A DNA stretch of 64,000 nucleotides from Hymenobacter ginkgonis. GTDB taxonomy: Bacteria; Bacteroidota; Bacteroidia; Cytophagales; Hymenobacteraceae. The notes beneath the pieces were generated by a model. That model made no database searches, was not told the DNA's origin, and was given only the letters and a program-made list of their open reading frames with translations. Each line of letters begins with the position of its first letter. Positions within the stretch are counted from its first letter, which is position 1. The stretch covers positions 1,364,001 through 1,428,000 of the forward strand of contig NZ_WQKZ01000001.1 of NCBI RefSeq assembly GCF_009755225.1, given 5' to 3'. The position numbers were made by a program, and so were the translations under genes. Shown in pieces: positions 1 to 8,928 of this stretch.

Positions 1-70
1 AAGCAGCCAGCAGCGGCAAAGAGCCAAGGAGCCAGCGGCGCATGAGCTTGGTAAATACAGACGCAGCCAT
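1..70 (-). CDS. N-terminal fragment of a secreted or membrane protein (partial)
   Basis: An open frame on the minus strand starts with ATG at 70-68 and runs off the left edge of the window. The visible start, MAASVFTKLMRRWLLGSLPL, has a positively charged stretch followed by hydrophobic residues, as in a signal peptide or first membrane helix. A second in-frame ATG at 43-41 would give a shorter and more typical signal peptide, so the start is uncertain. It lies 42 bases downstream of the TPR gene on the same strand and may be co-transcribed with it. The function cannot be told from about 23 residues. Confidence 0.45.
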   Translation of the reverse strand, partial: MAASVFTKLMRRWLLGSLPLLAA

Positions 71-112
71 GGGGAGCAGCTTCAATTTCTTTTAAAAGTA
101 AGCCAAACCAGA

Positions 113-1090
113 TTAGTCCGTACCGTTTTCTTTTGCCGATGGCGGCTTACTGCTATCCATTTTCAGCTGGCTATACCAACGGGCGTGCAAGCGGTCGCGC
201 CGGGCGGCGGCCCGCACCAGGGGGGGTAGTAGTTGCTGGCAGAGGCGGTTTACAGTCAAGTCCTCGCTAGTGTAGGTGGGCAGCTTAATGGCTTCTTGCA
301 GCACGGCAATGGCGCGGCGCCGGCGCCCTTGGTACTTGTACATCCGGGCTAAGTCGTAGTAGTACTGAATCCGGGTGGGGTCGAGCTGGCGGGCCTTTTC
401 GAGGGCTTCCATTGCTTTTTTTGAGCTTGCGCCCTGGGGGTAGCCGCCCAGCACAACCCGCGAAAAAGCTTTTTCTAACACGTTGTAGTGTGCCACGCGG
501 TAGTACCAGCGGCCCAGCAATTGCCAAGCTTCGGGCATGTCGGGGCGGCGCTCGGCGGCTAGGTACACGTGCGAACGCAGTTGCTTGAAAATGGCTAAAC
601 GGCTGCGGGCGGTCATCAACCCAGCCTCGCTAAATAGAGCCAAGGCCATGGCATAATTGCTTTCACCGCCTTCGGGCTGAATGGCCAGCGCCCGGTCGGC
701 GTACTGGTGGGCGGCGGCAAAGTAGGCGCTCTTACGGGTCTCGTCGGAGTAGCGATTGCCGATGCTCACACTCAGCACGGCGGCGCGCCACAGGCTTTCG
801 TAGTGCTGCGGGTTTAGCTTGAGGGCTACCTGGTACTCGGCCAGCGCCTCCGAGTCTTTGTACTTGCTTTGGAGCGTAGCGGCTTGGCGCAGGTGCACGC
901 GCAGGGCCACCGAGTCAGGCGCAGGCGAAGCCTTAGCTTTTTGTTGGGGGGTAGGCGCGGCGGCATCCGGCGTAGCCGGGGGCGAGGGCTGCGAGGTAGT
1001 TGTTTGCTGAGCCCGTGCCATGCCGCAGCCCGCGCCAGCCAGGGCCAGCGTCAGCAGCAATGGCTTAAGCGGGGGGCGCAGCGCGGGCAT
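113..1090 (-). CDS. secreted TPR-repeat protein
   Basis: This encodes 325 residues with an N-terminal export signal (hydrophobic run at residues 10-25 ending in AGCGMARAQ; the Cys could also be a lipobox). A low-complexity Ala/Thr/Pro linker follows to about residue 60. The rest is helical and holds several tetratricopeptide-like repeats, such as A-x2-EYQVALKLNP near residues 85-95 and A-x5-A-x2-LDPTRIQYYYDLARMY near 230-250. TPR proteins of this kind serve as periplasmic or outer-membrane scaffolds, but no partner can be named. It lies just downstream of parC on the same strand with a short gap, so read-through is possible. The product class is secure; the role is not known. Confidence 0.75.
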   Translation of the reverse strand: MPALRPPLKPLLLTLALAGAGCGMARAQQTTTSQPSPPATPDAAAPTPQQKAKASPAPDSVALRVHLRQAATLQSKYKDSEALAEYQVALKLNPQHYESLWRAAVLSVSIGNRYSDETRKSAYFAAAHQYADRALAIQPEGGESNYAMALALFSEAGLMTARSRLAIFKQLRSHVYLAAERRPDMPEAWQLLGRWYYRVAHYNVLEKAFSRVVLGGYPQGASSKKAMEALEKARQLDPTRIQYYYDLARMYKYQGRRRRAIAVLQEAIKLPTYTSEDLTVNRLCQQLLPPLVRAAARRDRLHARWYSQLKMDSSKPPSAKENGTD

Positions 1091-1118
1091 GGGTGATGAA
1101 TTAGTAAAACATCGGCAG

Positions 1119-4112
1119 CTAAAAAAGACCTAGTTGCGCTTTGGGCCGACGCAATAGCGCTTGCGACTGCGCTACTTCCTCGTCCGTCACGTCTACCATC
1201 GGGGGCGTTTCCGCCACAACGGCCTCCTCCGGCTGGGCGGGGGTAGCCGCTGCACCGCGCCGCTTGGCTTCGCGGCGCGCGGGCTCAGGGCCTTCATCCG
1301 TGAGCAGCGTGAGGGCGTGGATTTTGAAGTAGTTAAGCTTGTTGCCCATTGCCTTCCAGCCTTTTACCTCGATAAACTGGTCGAGGCGGATGGTTTCGGT
1401 TTCCTTGTCGGCCTTTTTATCGCGTTGCAGCTTCACTTCCACTTCGGGCTCCGCAAAGGCCGTAGCGGCCAGTAGCTTCGAACCCTTGGTTTCGGCAATA
1501 AAGGTAAAAGGCTTGTCGAGCGTGGTGGTTTCGATGTGGAAACGCTTGACGTAGTGCAGCTTGGTTTCGCCATCTACGTACACGGCGCTCACCACGGTGT
1601 CGGGTTCCAGCTTACGCAGCAGCACGATGTTGGGCACGTCGAAGTGCAGCGTTGGGCTCGGCGACTTCAGTTCATAAGTGCCGTCTTTGTACACTACCAG
1701 CACCAAGTGCTCGGTGTCGAAGGCGCCTAGGTAGCGGCCGTGGCCAGCATGGTTGAGGCGGCCCACTACGTTGTCGAAGAATACCTCCCGGCCGCCCAGT
1801 GTACTGTCGCCCACCGACTTCTGGGTGATTTTCTTAATCGGCTGCTTGGTCACGATGTTGCCCATCGAGCCTTTGCCCTTGATGGCTAGCTCGGCAAAGT
1901 CAAATTCAAACTGCTTGACCCGGGCCGGCGCCTTGTCGGAGAGTTGAATGGTAACCGTTTCGCTTTCCGAGTTTGGGTTGGCCGTGAGATATAACACTTT
2001 CGTGCCCTTGGTGCCCTTGGTGAGGTCGTAGCTTTTGTCGCGGGTAATACCCGTGACCAAGAAGCGCTTGGCGAAGCTGATGCCACTAGCGCCATCCACG
2101 TACACCATGTTGTACACCAGCCGGTCGTCGTTCTTGTTGTACACACCCACGTGCAGGATGTCCTTGCCCACGAAGGTCTTCTCGGCGATGCGCCATACCA
2201 CAAATGTGCCATCACGCCGAATGGCAATCACGTCGTCCAAGTCCGAGCAGTCGGCCACCGCTTTGGCTTGCTCGTCCTTCTTTAAGCCGTAGCCCACGAA
2301 GCCGTCCTGGTAGTTCACGTAGAGCTTCTGGTTGGCTACCGCAACTTTTTGAGCCGTAACTACATCGAAGGTGCGTAGCTGCGTTTTGCGCTCGCGCCCT
2401 ACCCCATACTTTTTCAGCAAGCCTTCAAAGTAATTGATGGCATAGCGCGTGAGGTTAGCCAGGTTGTCGGCTACTTCGGCCAGCTCGGCATCGAGCTTTT
2501 GAATGTATTCTTCGGCCTTAAAACCATCGTATTTCGAGATGCGCTTGATGCGAATTTCGGTCAGGCGCGTGAGGTCGTCTTCGTTGATGGGGCGGCGCAG
2601 CACTAGGCGCGTGTCATCCTTTTTCAGCTTCTCCCCTTCTACCCGCACAAATTTCTTGAGGCCAGCGTCGATGGTTTCCAGAATCTGCTCCCAGGTTTCA
2701 CACTCCTCAATTTTGCGGTAAATGCGGTTTTCGATGAAAATCTTTTCCAGAGAAGCCGAATGCCACTTTTCTTGCAGCTCATCCTGCCTGATTTCGAGTT
2801 CGCGCTCCAGCAGGCGCACGGTTTTGCCGGTGCTCAGGCGCAGCATTTCTTCTACCCCCACAAAGCGCGGCTTGTCGTCGATGATGACGCAGGTGTTAGG
2901 TGAAATCGAAATTTCGCAGTCCGTGAAGGCGTAGAGCGCGTCAATCGTGAGGTCGGGGCTGATACCGGGAGGTAGCTGCACCTGAATCTCGACGTCGGCG
3001 GCCGTATTGTCTACTACCTTCTTAATCTTGATTTTATTGGCTTCACTAGCCTTTACGATGCTCTCCATGAGCGCCGTAGTGGTGGTGCCGTACGGAATGT
3101 CGCGGATGACGAGCAGCGTCTTATCGACCTTTTCAATCGTGGCCCGCAGCCGGATGCGGCCGCCGCGCTGCCCGTTCTGGTAATTGCTGATGTCGGCCAG
3201 GCCACCGGTCGGAAAGTCGGGAAAGAGTTGAAACTCGCGGTTGCGCAGCACGGAGATACTTGCCTGGCACAACTCACGAAAGTTGTGCGGCATAATCTTG
3301 GTGCTCAGGCCCACGGCAATGCCCTCTACCCCCTGCGCCAGCAACAAGGGAAACTTGACGGGTAGCGTGGTGGGCTCGCGCTTGCGGCCGTCGTAGCTCA
3401 TCTGCCACTCCGTGATGTCGGGGTTGAACACGACTTCGAGGGCAAACTTCGAGAGGCGAGCCTCGATGTAGCGCGGCGCGGCGGCCGAGTCGCCGGTGCG
3501 CACGTCGCCCCAGTTGCCCTGCGTTTCGATGAGCAGGTCTTTCTGGCCCAGGTTTACCATGGCATCGCCAATGCTGGCATCGCCGTGCGGGTGGTACTGC
3601 ATGGTTTGGCCGATGACGTTGGCTACTTTGTTGAAGCGGCCATCGTCCATCTCCTTCATGGCGTGCAAGATGCGGCGCTGCACGGGCTTGAGGCCATCCT
3701 CCACGGCGGGCACGGCGCGCTCCAAAATCACGTAGCTAGCGTAATCCAGAAACCAGTTCTGGTACATGCCCCGCACGTTATTCACGTCGTGAATAACCTC
3801 GCCCGGCGCAAATTTGGCATCATCTTCCTCCACCTCAACGGGCGAGTCGGGCTCTGTTTCTACCGTCTCTTCCGCTAGGTCGGCATCGTCACTGTCTTCG
3901 GCTTCAACTCCAAATAGCGTGGCCGTGACCGCTTGCAGGGCCTCGGCATCAACTTCAACGGTTGGCATTTCGGCCGCCGCATCTAGCGTCGAATTGACGC
4001 CGCTACCGAGGTCAAAATCCAGCGAATCGCCGGGCTGCAAGTAGTCAGGTTCGGAAGCGTCGGAAGCAGGAGTATCAAAAAGAGCCACGGGAGAAAACGT
4101 AATAATCGGCAA
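1119..4112 (-). CDS. parC: DNA topoisomerase IV subunit A (GyrA/ParC family)
   Basis: This 997-residue type IIA topoisomerase A subunit cuts and rejoins DNA during decatenation. The catalytic core starts near residue 113 (NVRGMYQNWFLDYASYVI). It contains the winged-helix segment DGLKPVQRRILHAM (139-152), the YHPHGDASIGDAM region and the active-site Tyr215 in AAPRYIEARLSK. The C-terminal half should form the DNA-wrapping beta-pinwheel. Pairing with the ParE-type subunit upstream, rather than with a gyrB, supports topoisomerase IV. The first 110 residues are an acidic, low-complexity extension (EAEDSDDADLAEETVETEPD near 70-89) that I do not expect in the family. A later start is possible, but in-frame Met50 and Met116 do not fit the domain boundary better. 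Confidence 0.93.
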   Translation of the reverse strand: MPIITFSPVALFDTPASDASEPDYLQPGDSLDFDLGSGVNSTLDAAAEMPTVEVDAEALQAVTATLFGVEAEDSDDADLAEETVETEPDSPVEVEEDDAKFAPGEVIHDVNNVRGMYQNWFLDYASYVILERAVPAVEDGLKPVQRRILHAMKEMDDGRFNKVANVIGQTMQYHPHGDASIGDAMVNLGQKDLLIETQGNWGDVRTGDSAAAPRYIEARLSKFALEVVFNPDITEWQMSYDGRKREPTTLPVKFPLLLAQGVEGIAVGLSTKIMPHNFRELCQASISVLRNREFQLFPDFPTGGLADISNYQNGQRGGRIRLRATIEKVDKTLLVIRDIPYGTTTTALMESIVKASEANKIKIKKVVDNTAADVEIQVQLPPGISPDLTIDALYAFTDCEISISPNTCVIIDDKPRFVGVEEMLRLSTGKTVRLLERELEIRQDELQEKWHSASLEKIFIENRIYRKIEECETWEQILETIDAGLKKFVRVEGEKLKKDDTRLVLRRPINEDDLTRLTEIRIKRISKYDGFKAEEYIQKLDAELAEVADNLANLTRYAINYFEGLLKKYGVGRERKTQLRTFDVVTAQKVAVANQKLYVNYQDGFVGYGLKKDEQAKAVADCSDLDDVIAIRRDGTFVVWRIAEKTFVGKDILHVGVYNKNDDRLVYNMVYVDGASGISFAKRFLVTGITRDKSYDLTKGTKGTKVLYLTANPNSESETVTIQLSDKAPARVKQFEFDFAELAIKGKGSMGNIVTKQPIKKITQKSVGDSTLGGREVFFDNVVGRLNHAGHGRYLGAFDTEHLVLVVYKDGTYELKSPSPTLHFDVPNIVLLRKLEPDTVVSAVYVDGETKLHYVKRFHIETTTLDKPFTFIAETKGSKLLAATAFAEPEVEVKLQRDKKADKETETIRLDQFIEVKGWKAMGNKLNYFKIHALTLLTDEGPEPARREAKRRGAAATPAQPEEAVVAETPPMVDVTDEEVAQSQALLRRPKAQLGLF

Positions 4113-4250
4113 TCAGCCGTCAAAAGTACCGTAAAAATGGGGCAAAACGCCTTTTTTAAAAAGCTTGGCCTCCCCAGAAAGTTCCCAATAATATTAGCCA
4201 GCCCGCAAAACCCCGCCACTAATCTGACTGGCAAATGAATAACACACCCA

Positions 4251-4284
4251 AACAAAAGCCCCCATCCGGCGGGCGGATGAGGGC
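4251..4284 (-). terminator. rho-independent terminator after the BLUF gene
   Basis: On the minus strand a GC-rich stem (GCCCTCATCCG pairing with CGGATGGGGGC around a short loop) is followed by TTTTGTTT. It sits about 25 bases after the BLUF stop codon and before parC. It would separate the parE-BLUF transcript from parC. Confidence 0.7.
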
Positions 4285-4308
4285 AAGGTAGGCAAGGTTT
4301 GGATAAGG

Positions 4309-4770
4309 CTAACCGGCAGCTTCCTCCAACACCGGATTAGCAGTAGTATACTGCACATAATCGAGCAGTTTATCGAGCAGCGGGCTTGGTAAATTGGGCA
4401 ACACCGGCAGCAAGAATGTAGCATCGGCAGTGCTAAAATGCCCGGTTAGCTCCACCAGCGCTTCGGGGGTAGCGGGGCGGTAGCCCATGCGCCAATCGCC
4501 GAAGCGGCGATGGTTGAGGGTACCATCGGCCAGCAGTTGCAAGCGGTGGTGGCGCGGGTCGCGGGCAATGTGCAGGAAGTAGAGGTTGTGGATGGCATCT
4601 ACTGCGCCTTCCAGCACCTGCACAAAACGGCCGTCCTGCGCATAAAGCAGTAGGCCGGTGAGGCCATTTGCCTCGTTGTGCGCGCGCGCTTGGCGTAGTA
4701 AATCCGCTAGCTCGGCTTCCGTAAAAGGATGAGTAGCCCGGCTTTCGTATATGAGGTGATGAAGCTGCAT
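4309..4770 (-). CDS. BLUF-domain blue-light sensor protein
   Basis: This 153-residue protein is almost entirely one BLUF domain, which binds FAD and senses blue light through a Tyr-Gln-flavin hydrogen-bond switch. The key residues are at family spacing: Tyr8 in LIYES, Asn32 in AHNEANGLTG, and Gln51 in FVQVLEG. The Trp/Met segment DWRMGY follows near residue 104. The C-terminal 45 residues are helical, as in short stand-alone BLUF proteins (PixD type) that signal by protein contacts rather than through a fused enzyme. It lies 59 bases after parE and before parC on the same strand, with its own terminator. Co-transcription with parE is likely from the spacing. A functional link to topoisomerase is only inference. 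Confidence 0.92.
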   Translation of the reverse strand: MQLHHLIYESRATHPFTEAELADLLRQARAHNEANGLTGLLLYAQDGRFVQVLEGAVDAIHNLYFLHIARDPRHHRLQLLADGTLNHRRFGDWRMGYRPATPEALVELTGHFSTADATFLLPVLPNLPSPLLDKLLDYVQYTTANPVLEEAAG

Positions 4771-4829
4771 GTTGGGTATTTACGGCAGGCTTGGTTTTGG
4801 TGTTTTATTCTGTCGCTACCCTATCTACC

Positions 4830-6758
4830 CTAGGCTAGCGCGATTTCGGCCACCGGCAGCACGTCGCTCGTGACTAAATCCTTTTCCAGCCGCAGGTTGT
4901 CGATGATAAACTCTTGGCGGGCAGGCGTATTCTTACCCATGTAGTAGGCCAGCACTTGTTGAATGCTGCGGTCTGACTGCAAAATGACGGGCTCCAGCTT
5001 GATGTTTTCGCCGATAAAGCGGCCAAACTCGTCGGGCGAAATCTCACCTAGGCCTTTGAAGCGCGTCACTTCGGGGTTGCGGCCCAGCTTGCGCATAGCA
5101 TCCTGCTTTTCCTGCTCGGAGTAGCAATAGATGGTTTCCTTCTTGTTGCGCACCCGAAACAGCGGTGTTTCGAGGATAAACACGTGGCCGTTGCGTACCA
5201 AATCGGGGAAAAACTGGAGGAAAAACGTGAGTAACAACAATCGAATGTGCATGCCATCTACGTCGGCATCGGTGGCCACGACTACGCGGTTGTAGCGCAG
5301 GCCTTCAAGGCCTTCCTCGATGTTGAGGGCGTGTTGCAACAAGTTAAACTCCTCGTTTTCGTACACAACTTTCTTCTTGAGGCCAAAGCAGTTGAGCGGC
5401 TTGCCGCGTAGGCTGAACACGGCTTCCAGTTCCACGTTGCGGCTCTTGGTGATGCTACCGCTCGCCGAGTCGCCCTCCGTAATGAAGAGGGTGGTAAGGG
5501 GTTCCTTCTCGGCGCCGTCCTTGGCGTTTTCGCCCAGGTGGAAGCGGCAGTCGCGCAGCTTGCGGTTGTGCAGGTTGGCTTTTTTGGCGCGCTGGTTGGC
5601 CAGCTTTTTCACGCCGGCCATGTCCTTGCGCTCGCGCTCGCTTTGCTCAATGCGCTTTTTAAGCGCCTCGGCCACTGCGGGGTTCTTGTGCAAGTAATTA
5701 TCCAGGTGCTCCTTCACGAAGTCTAGGATGAAGCCGCGCACCGAGGGGCCGTCCTCGCCCATGTTGATGCTACCGAGCTTGGTCTTGGTCTGCGACTCAA
5801 ATACCGGCTCCTGCACCCGCACCGAAATGGCGCCAATAATGCTGGCCCTGATGTCGGCCGCGTCGTACTCTTTGGTCTTATTCGTCTTAGCGTAAAATTC
5901 GCGCACGGTCTTCACCACGGCTTCGCGAAAAGCGGCTAAGTGCGTGCCACCCTGCGTAGTATACTGGCCATTGACGAACGAATAGTACTCCTCGCCGTAG
6001 TCGTTGCCGTGGGTGAGGGCCAACTCAATGTCATCCCCTTTGAGGTGAATGATGGGGTAGCGTTGCGTGTCGGGGTCGGTTTTGCGGGCTAGCAAATCGA
6101 GCAAGCCGTGCTCCGAAAAAAACTTCTGCCCGTTGAAGTGAATCGTCAGCCCCGCGTTGAGGTAGGCGTAATTCCACATCTGATTTTCGAGGTACTCCGG
6201 AATGAAGCGGTAGTTCTTGAAAATTGTGTCGTCGGGCTGAAACGTAATAAGCGTGCCGTTGCGCTGGCTGGTTTTTTGGGGCTTGGGGTCTTGCACCAGT
6301 TGGCCCTGCGAAAACTCGGCCGACTTGAGCTGGCCTTCGCGCACGCTCTGCACCACGAAGTAGCTGCTGAGCGCATTCACGGCCTTGGTCCCTACCCCAT
6401 TCAACCCCACCGACTTCTGGAAAACCTTGCTGTCGTATTTGCCCCCGGTGTTGATTTTGCTTACCACATCCACCACTTTGCCCAGTGGAATGCCGCGGCC
6501 GTAATCACGCACCTGCACCTTGCTATCCGAGATTTTGATTTCGATGGTGCGGCCGTAGCCCATTACGTGTTCGTCGATGCAGTTATCAATTACCTCCTTG
6601 ACCAGCACATAGATACCGTCGTCGTAGCTCGAGCCGTCGCCGAGCTTGCCAATGTACATCCCCGGCCGCAGGCGGATATGCTCGCGCCAGTCGAGCGAGC
6701 GAATGCTGTCTTCGGTGTAGCCGTGGGCGGGAGCAAGGGCTTGTAGTTCGTCGTTCAT
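4830..6758 (-). CDS. parE: DNA topoisomerase IV subunit B (GyrB/ParE family)
   Basis: This is the 642-residue ATPase subunit of a type IIA topoisomerase. The GHKL ATP site is visible: EVIDNCIDE (catalytic Glu55, Asn59), DYGRGIP (about 85-91) and [11 protein letters not shown] (about 118-128). The TOPRIM metal-binding motifs follow: EGDSASG near residue 427 and [10 protein letters not shown] near residue 495. It lacks the long insertion found in proteobacterial GyrB, and its length fits ParE. The partner A subunit is two genes downstream, separated by the BLUF gene. The start ATG at 6758 precedes a typical N-terminus. Function is secure; the choice between gyrase and topoisomerase IV rests on pairing and length. 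Confidence 0.93.
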   Translation of the reverse strand: MNDELQALAPAHGYTEDSIRSLDWREHIRLRPGMYIGKLGDGSSYDDGIYVLVKEVIDNCIDEHVMGYGRTIEIKISDSKVQVRDYGRGIPLGKVVDVVSKINTGGKYDSKVFQKSVGLNGVGTKAVNALSSYFVVQSVREGQLKSAEFSQGQLVQDPKPQKTSQRNGTLITFQPDDTIFKNYRFIPEYLENQMWNYAYLNAGLTIHFNGQKFFSEHGLLDLLARKTDPDTQRYPIIHLKGDDIELALTHGNDYGEEYYSFVNGQYTTQGGTHLAAFREAVVKTVREFYAKTNKTKEYDAADIRASIIGAISVRVQEPVFESQTKTKLGSINMGEDGPSVRGFILDFVKEHLDNYLHKNPAVAEALKKRIEQSERERKDMAGVKKLANQRAKKANLHNRKLRDCRFHLGENAKDGAEKEPLTTLFITEGDSASGSITKSRNVELEAVFSLRGKPLNCFGLKKKVVYENEEFNLLQHALNIEEGLEGLRYNRVVVATDADVDGMHIRLLLLTFFLQFFPDLVRNGHVFILETPLFRVRNKKETIYCYSEQEKQDAMRKLGRNPEVTRFKGLGEISPDEFGRFIGENIKLEPVILQSDRSIQQVLAYYMGKNTPARQEFIIDNLRLEKDLVTSDVLPVAEIALA

Positions 6759-6796
6759 TAGAAAAAATCCGTATGCGGGGCAGTTTGGGAGTAAAA

Positions 6797-6816
6797 TAAC
6801 GCAGTAAACTGCGTTA
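6797..6816. promoter_or_regulatory. perfect 9-bp inverted repeat in a divergent promoter region (possible operator)
   Basis: TAACGCAGT and its exact complement ACTGCGTTA flank an AA spacer. The 20-base palindrome lies 39 bases upstream of the parE start, in the 203-base gap shared with the divergent permease gene. The size and dyad symmetry suit a dimeric helix-turn-helix regulator. A binding protein is not identified and the role is inferred. Confidence 0.4.
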
Positions 6817-6961
6817 AATCAATGGCAGGCGTGCCAGCTTTTTTAGCCGGGTGTGCCAATGCCGTTGGTTTTTTAACCCTAGGCGGCGCGCCAAGGTTCA
6901 GTCGCAACCGGCCAGATTTCAGTCCTCAAATCGCAACCTTCAATAACCTATCATTCTGAAA

Positions 6962-8212
6962 ATGCTACCCCCTCCTAACCAGTTCAACCAACCCCGCAAC
7001 TTGCCGGGCCAGTCGTTCAACCATGCCCCGACCGAGATAAAGCAGTCGCCGGTGGTGCACTACACCTTCCTGCTCGTGGGGCTGTCGCTGCTCGTGTTTG
7101 TGCTGCACAAGCTCGACGATTTGCTGCTGCCGCTCGTCTACGCCATCCTGCTGAGTTTGCTGCTAATGCCACTCGTGACGCGGCTCGAAAAATGGCGCTG
7201 GCCGCGCATGCTGGCCATTGCAGTCTCTATCCTACTGGTTTTTCTAGCTATTGCGGGGTTGTTTACTTTTTTTGGTTCGCAGATTATCAGCCTGCGCAGT
7301 GAGTTACCCCTCATCCAAAGCAAGTTGGTAGTTCTTTTCGACCAACAGCAACAAGCGCTGAGCCAACGGTTTCACTTCCAGCCCATGAGCCACGATGAGG
7401 TAATCGACTCGTCGCTCACAGCCATTCAGGCACAATCAAGCAAGTACCTGGGCTCGACCCTCAATACTACGCTAGGCGTGCTGAGCACCGTGACGCTGGT
7501 GCCCATCTACATTTTCTGCTTTCTGTATTACCGCGACCACTTGCGGCAGTTCATGTTCCGCTTCGTGGAGCCCGATAAGCGTACGGTAGTGCTGCACACC
7601 GTGGATAATATCCAAAATGTGGTGCAGGGTTATATGTCGGGCCTGTTTACGGTTATCGTGGTAGTGTCCATCATGAACGCCATCGGCCTACTGGCGCTTG
7701 GCGTGAAATACGCCATTTTCTTCGCCATTTTCGCTTCGGTGTTGGCCGTTATTCCTTATATCGGCATTATTGTGGGCTCTATTATCCCGGCGCTTATCAC
7801 CTACGTCGAGACTGGCTCACTCACCCACGGGCTGCTGGTAGTGGGGGTGTTTATGTTGGTGCAATTTATTTCGGATAACATTCTGGCACCGCTCATTACG
7901 GCTTCCAAGGTCAGCCTCAACCCGCTCACGGCCATCATCGCGCTTATCCTGGGCGCGCAGTTGTGGGGCACACCGGGCATGATTCTGAGTGTACCACTGT
8001 CGGCGGTTATCAAGGTAGTGCTCGATGCCAACAAGTCTACCGAGCCGTGGGGCTTTTTGCTCGGCGACGTAAGTGATGGCGAAGCCACCAAAAAAGACCC
8101 CAGCGACGACCGCGGCTTTCTGGCCAAGTTCTGGGACCAAATGCGCGGCAAGCGCCCACCACTGGCCCCCGAGCCCAAGCTGCCCTCAATGTCAACGACG
8201 CGCCGCGGGTGA
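6962..8212 (+). CDS. AI-2E family transporter (PerM-like permease)
   Basis: This 416-residue inner-membrane protein belongs to the AI-2E/PerM transporter family, whose members export signalling molecules or exchange ions. About eight hydrophobic segments are visible: a first pair (about 40-60 and 62-75), one near 80-100, one near 170-195 and a final group from 225 to 350. A soluble segment lies between residues 100 and 165, as is usual for the family. The family-typical loop PYIGIIVGSIIPALITY is near residue 265, and the last segment contains QLWGTPGMILSVPL. The N-terminus (first 35 residues) and C-terminus (last 60) are hydrophilic. The substrate cannot be told. It is divergent from parE. 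Confidence 0.87.
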   Translation: MLPPPNQFNQPRNLPGQSFNHAPTEIKQSPVVHYTFLLVGLSLLVFVLHKLDDLLLPLVYAILLSLLLMPLVTRLEKWRWPRMLAIAVSILLVFLAIAGLFTFFGSQIISLRSELPLIQSKLVVLFDQQQQALSQRFHFQPMSHDEVIDSSLTAIQAQSSKYLGSTLNTTLGVLSTVTLVPIYIFCFLYYRDHLRQFMFRFVEPDKRTVVLHTVDNIQNVVQGYMSGLFTVIVVVSIMNAIGLLALGVKYAIFFAIFASVLAVIPYIGIIVGSIIPALITYVETGSLTHGLLVVGVFMLVQFISDNILAPLITASKVSLNPLTAIIALILGAQLWGTPGMILSVPLSAVIKVVLDANKSTEPWGFLLGDVSDGEATKKDPSDDRGFLAKFWDQMRGKRPPLAPEPKLPSMSTTRRG

Positions 8213-8342
8213 GGTAAGCAAGGAACACTAGCAGTTTTTTTGCAACCCTTGCCCTACCCCCCGCCGTACAATGCAGGCAAGCAGCCACCGCATTAGCAAC
8301 CGGCTGCTCCTCACGCTAACTCACCGCACAAACTTAGAAATC

Positions 8343-8804
8343 ATGGCAAACGAAACCATCGCCCGCGCCCTTACCGATATCCTCAACCTCAACCGCACGT
8401 CGGTAAAAGGCTATCAGGAAGCTGCCGAAGAAGTAAAAAGCGTTGACTTGAAATCGAAACTCAGCCAGTTTTCGCAGCAGCGCGCCGGCTTCGTATCGGA
8501 CCTGGAAGGCTATGCCAAACAATATGGCATTGATGCCAGCGAAACCAACACGGTAGAAAGCCTAGCCACGGACGCGGCCGCAGCAGTACACCGCGGCTGG
8601 ATTAACATTAAGTCGGCTATCACGGGCCAAGACGATTCGGCCGTGCTCGAAGCGGCCGAAACCGGTGAAGCTACGGCCCTGAAAGCTTACGAAACTGCCC
8701 TCTCGGCCCAGGATATTCCGGCCGGTGCCAAGTCGGTATTCCAGCAGCAGCACGACGCTATTTTGCAAGCCAAAAACTGGCTGACGCAAAACAAAAACAA
8801 GTAG
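8343..8804 (+). CDS. DUF2383/PA2169-like four-helix-bundle protein
   Basis: This is a 153-residue, all-helical, acidic protein starting at ATG 8343 (MANETIARALTDILNLN). The pattern of an N-terminal helix with LTDILNLNRTSVKGYQEAA, a middle QFSQQRAGFVSDLEGYA segment, and a final helix with QQQHDAILQAK matches the PA2169/DUF2383 ferritin-like family. These small cytoplasmic proteins are often stress-induced, and their activity is unknown. An upstream in-frame start at 8271 would add 24 residues unlike the family, so I reject it. A strong terminator follows immediately, suggesting a single-gene transcript. Confidence 0.8.
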   Translation: MANETIARALTDILNLNRTSVKGYQEAAEEVKSVDLKSKLSQFSQQRAGFVSDLEGYAKQYGIDASETNTVESLATDAAAAVHRGWINIKSAITGQDDSAVLEAAETGEATALKAYETALSAQDIPAGAKSVFQQQHDAILQAKNWLTQNKNK

Positions 8805-8825
8805 TAGTTTTTCAGACTAACTGCT

Positions 8826-8861
8826 AAAAAAGCCCGCCGGAAATATCCGGCGGGCTTTTTT
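8826..8861 (+). terminator. rho-independent terminator
   Basis: A perfect 9-bp stem (GCCCGCCGG and CCGGCGGGC) with loop AAATAT is flanked by A and T runs. It lies about 25 bases after the DUF2383-like gene. Confidence 0.88.
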
Positions 8862-8889
8862 ATGCTCGACAGGCAACCAACCGCGGCCC

Positions 8890-8897
8890 TAACTTTG
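8890..8897 (+). promoter_or_regulatory. candidate -7 element TAACTTTG
   Basis: It matches the Bacteroidota TANNTTTG -7 consensus, 31 bases upstream of the TTG start of the exonuclease/GIY-YIG gene. No clear -33 TTTG is seen at the expected spacing. Confidence 0.35.
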
Positions 8898-8928
8898 TTA
8901 GCATTCCGCTCCTCGAAACTATGCTGCT

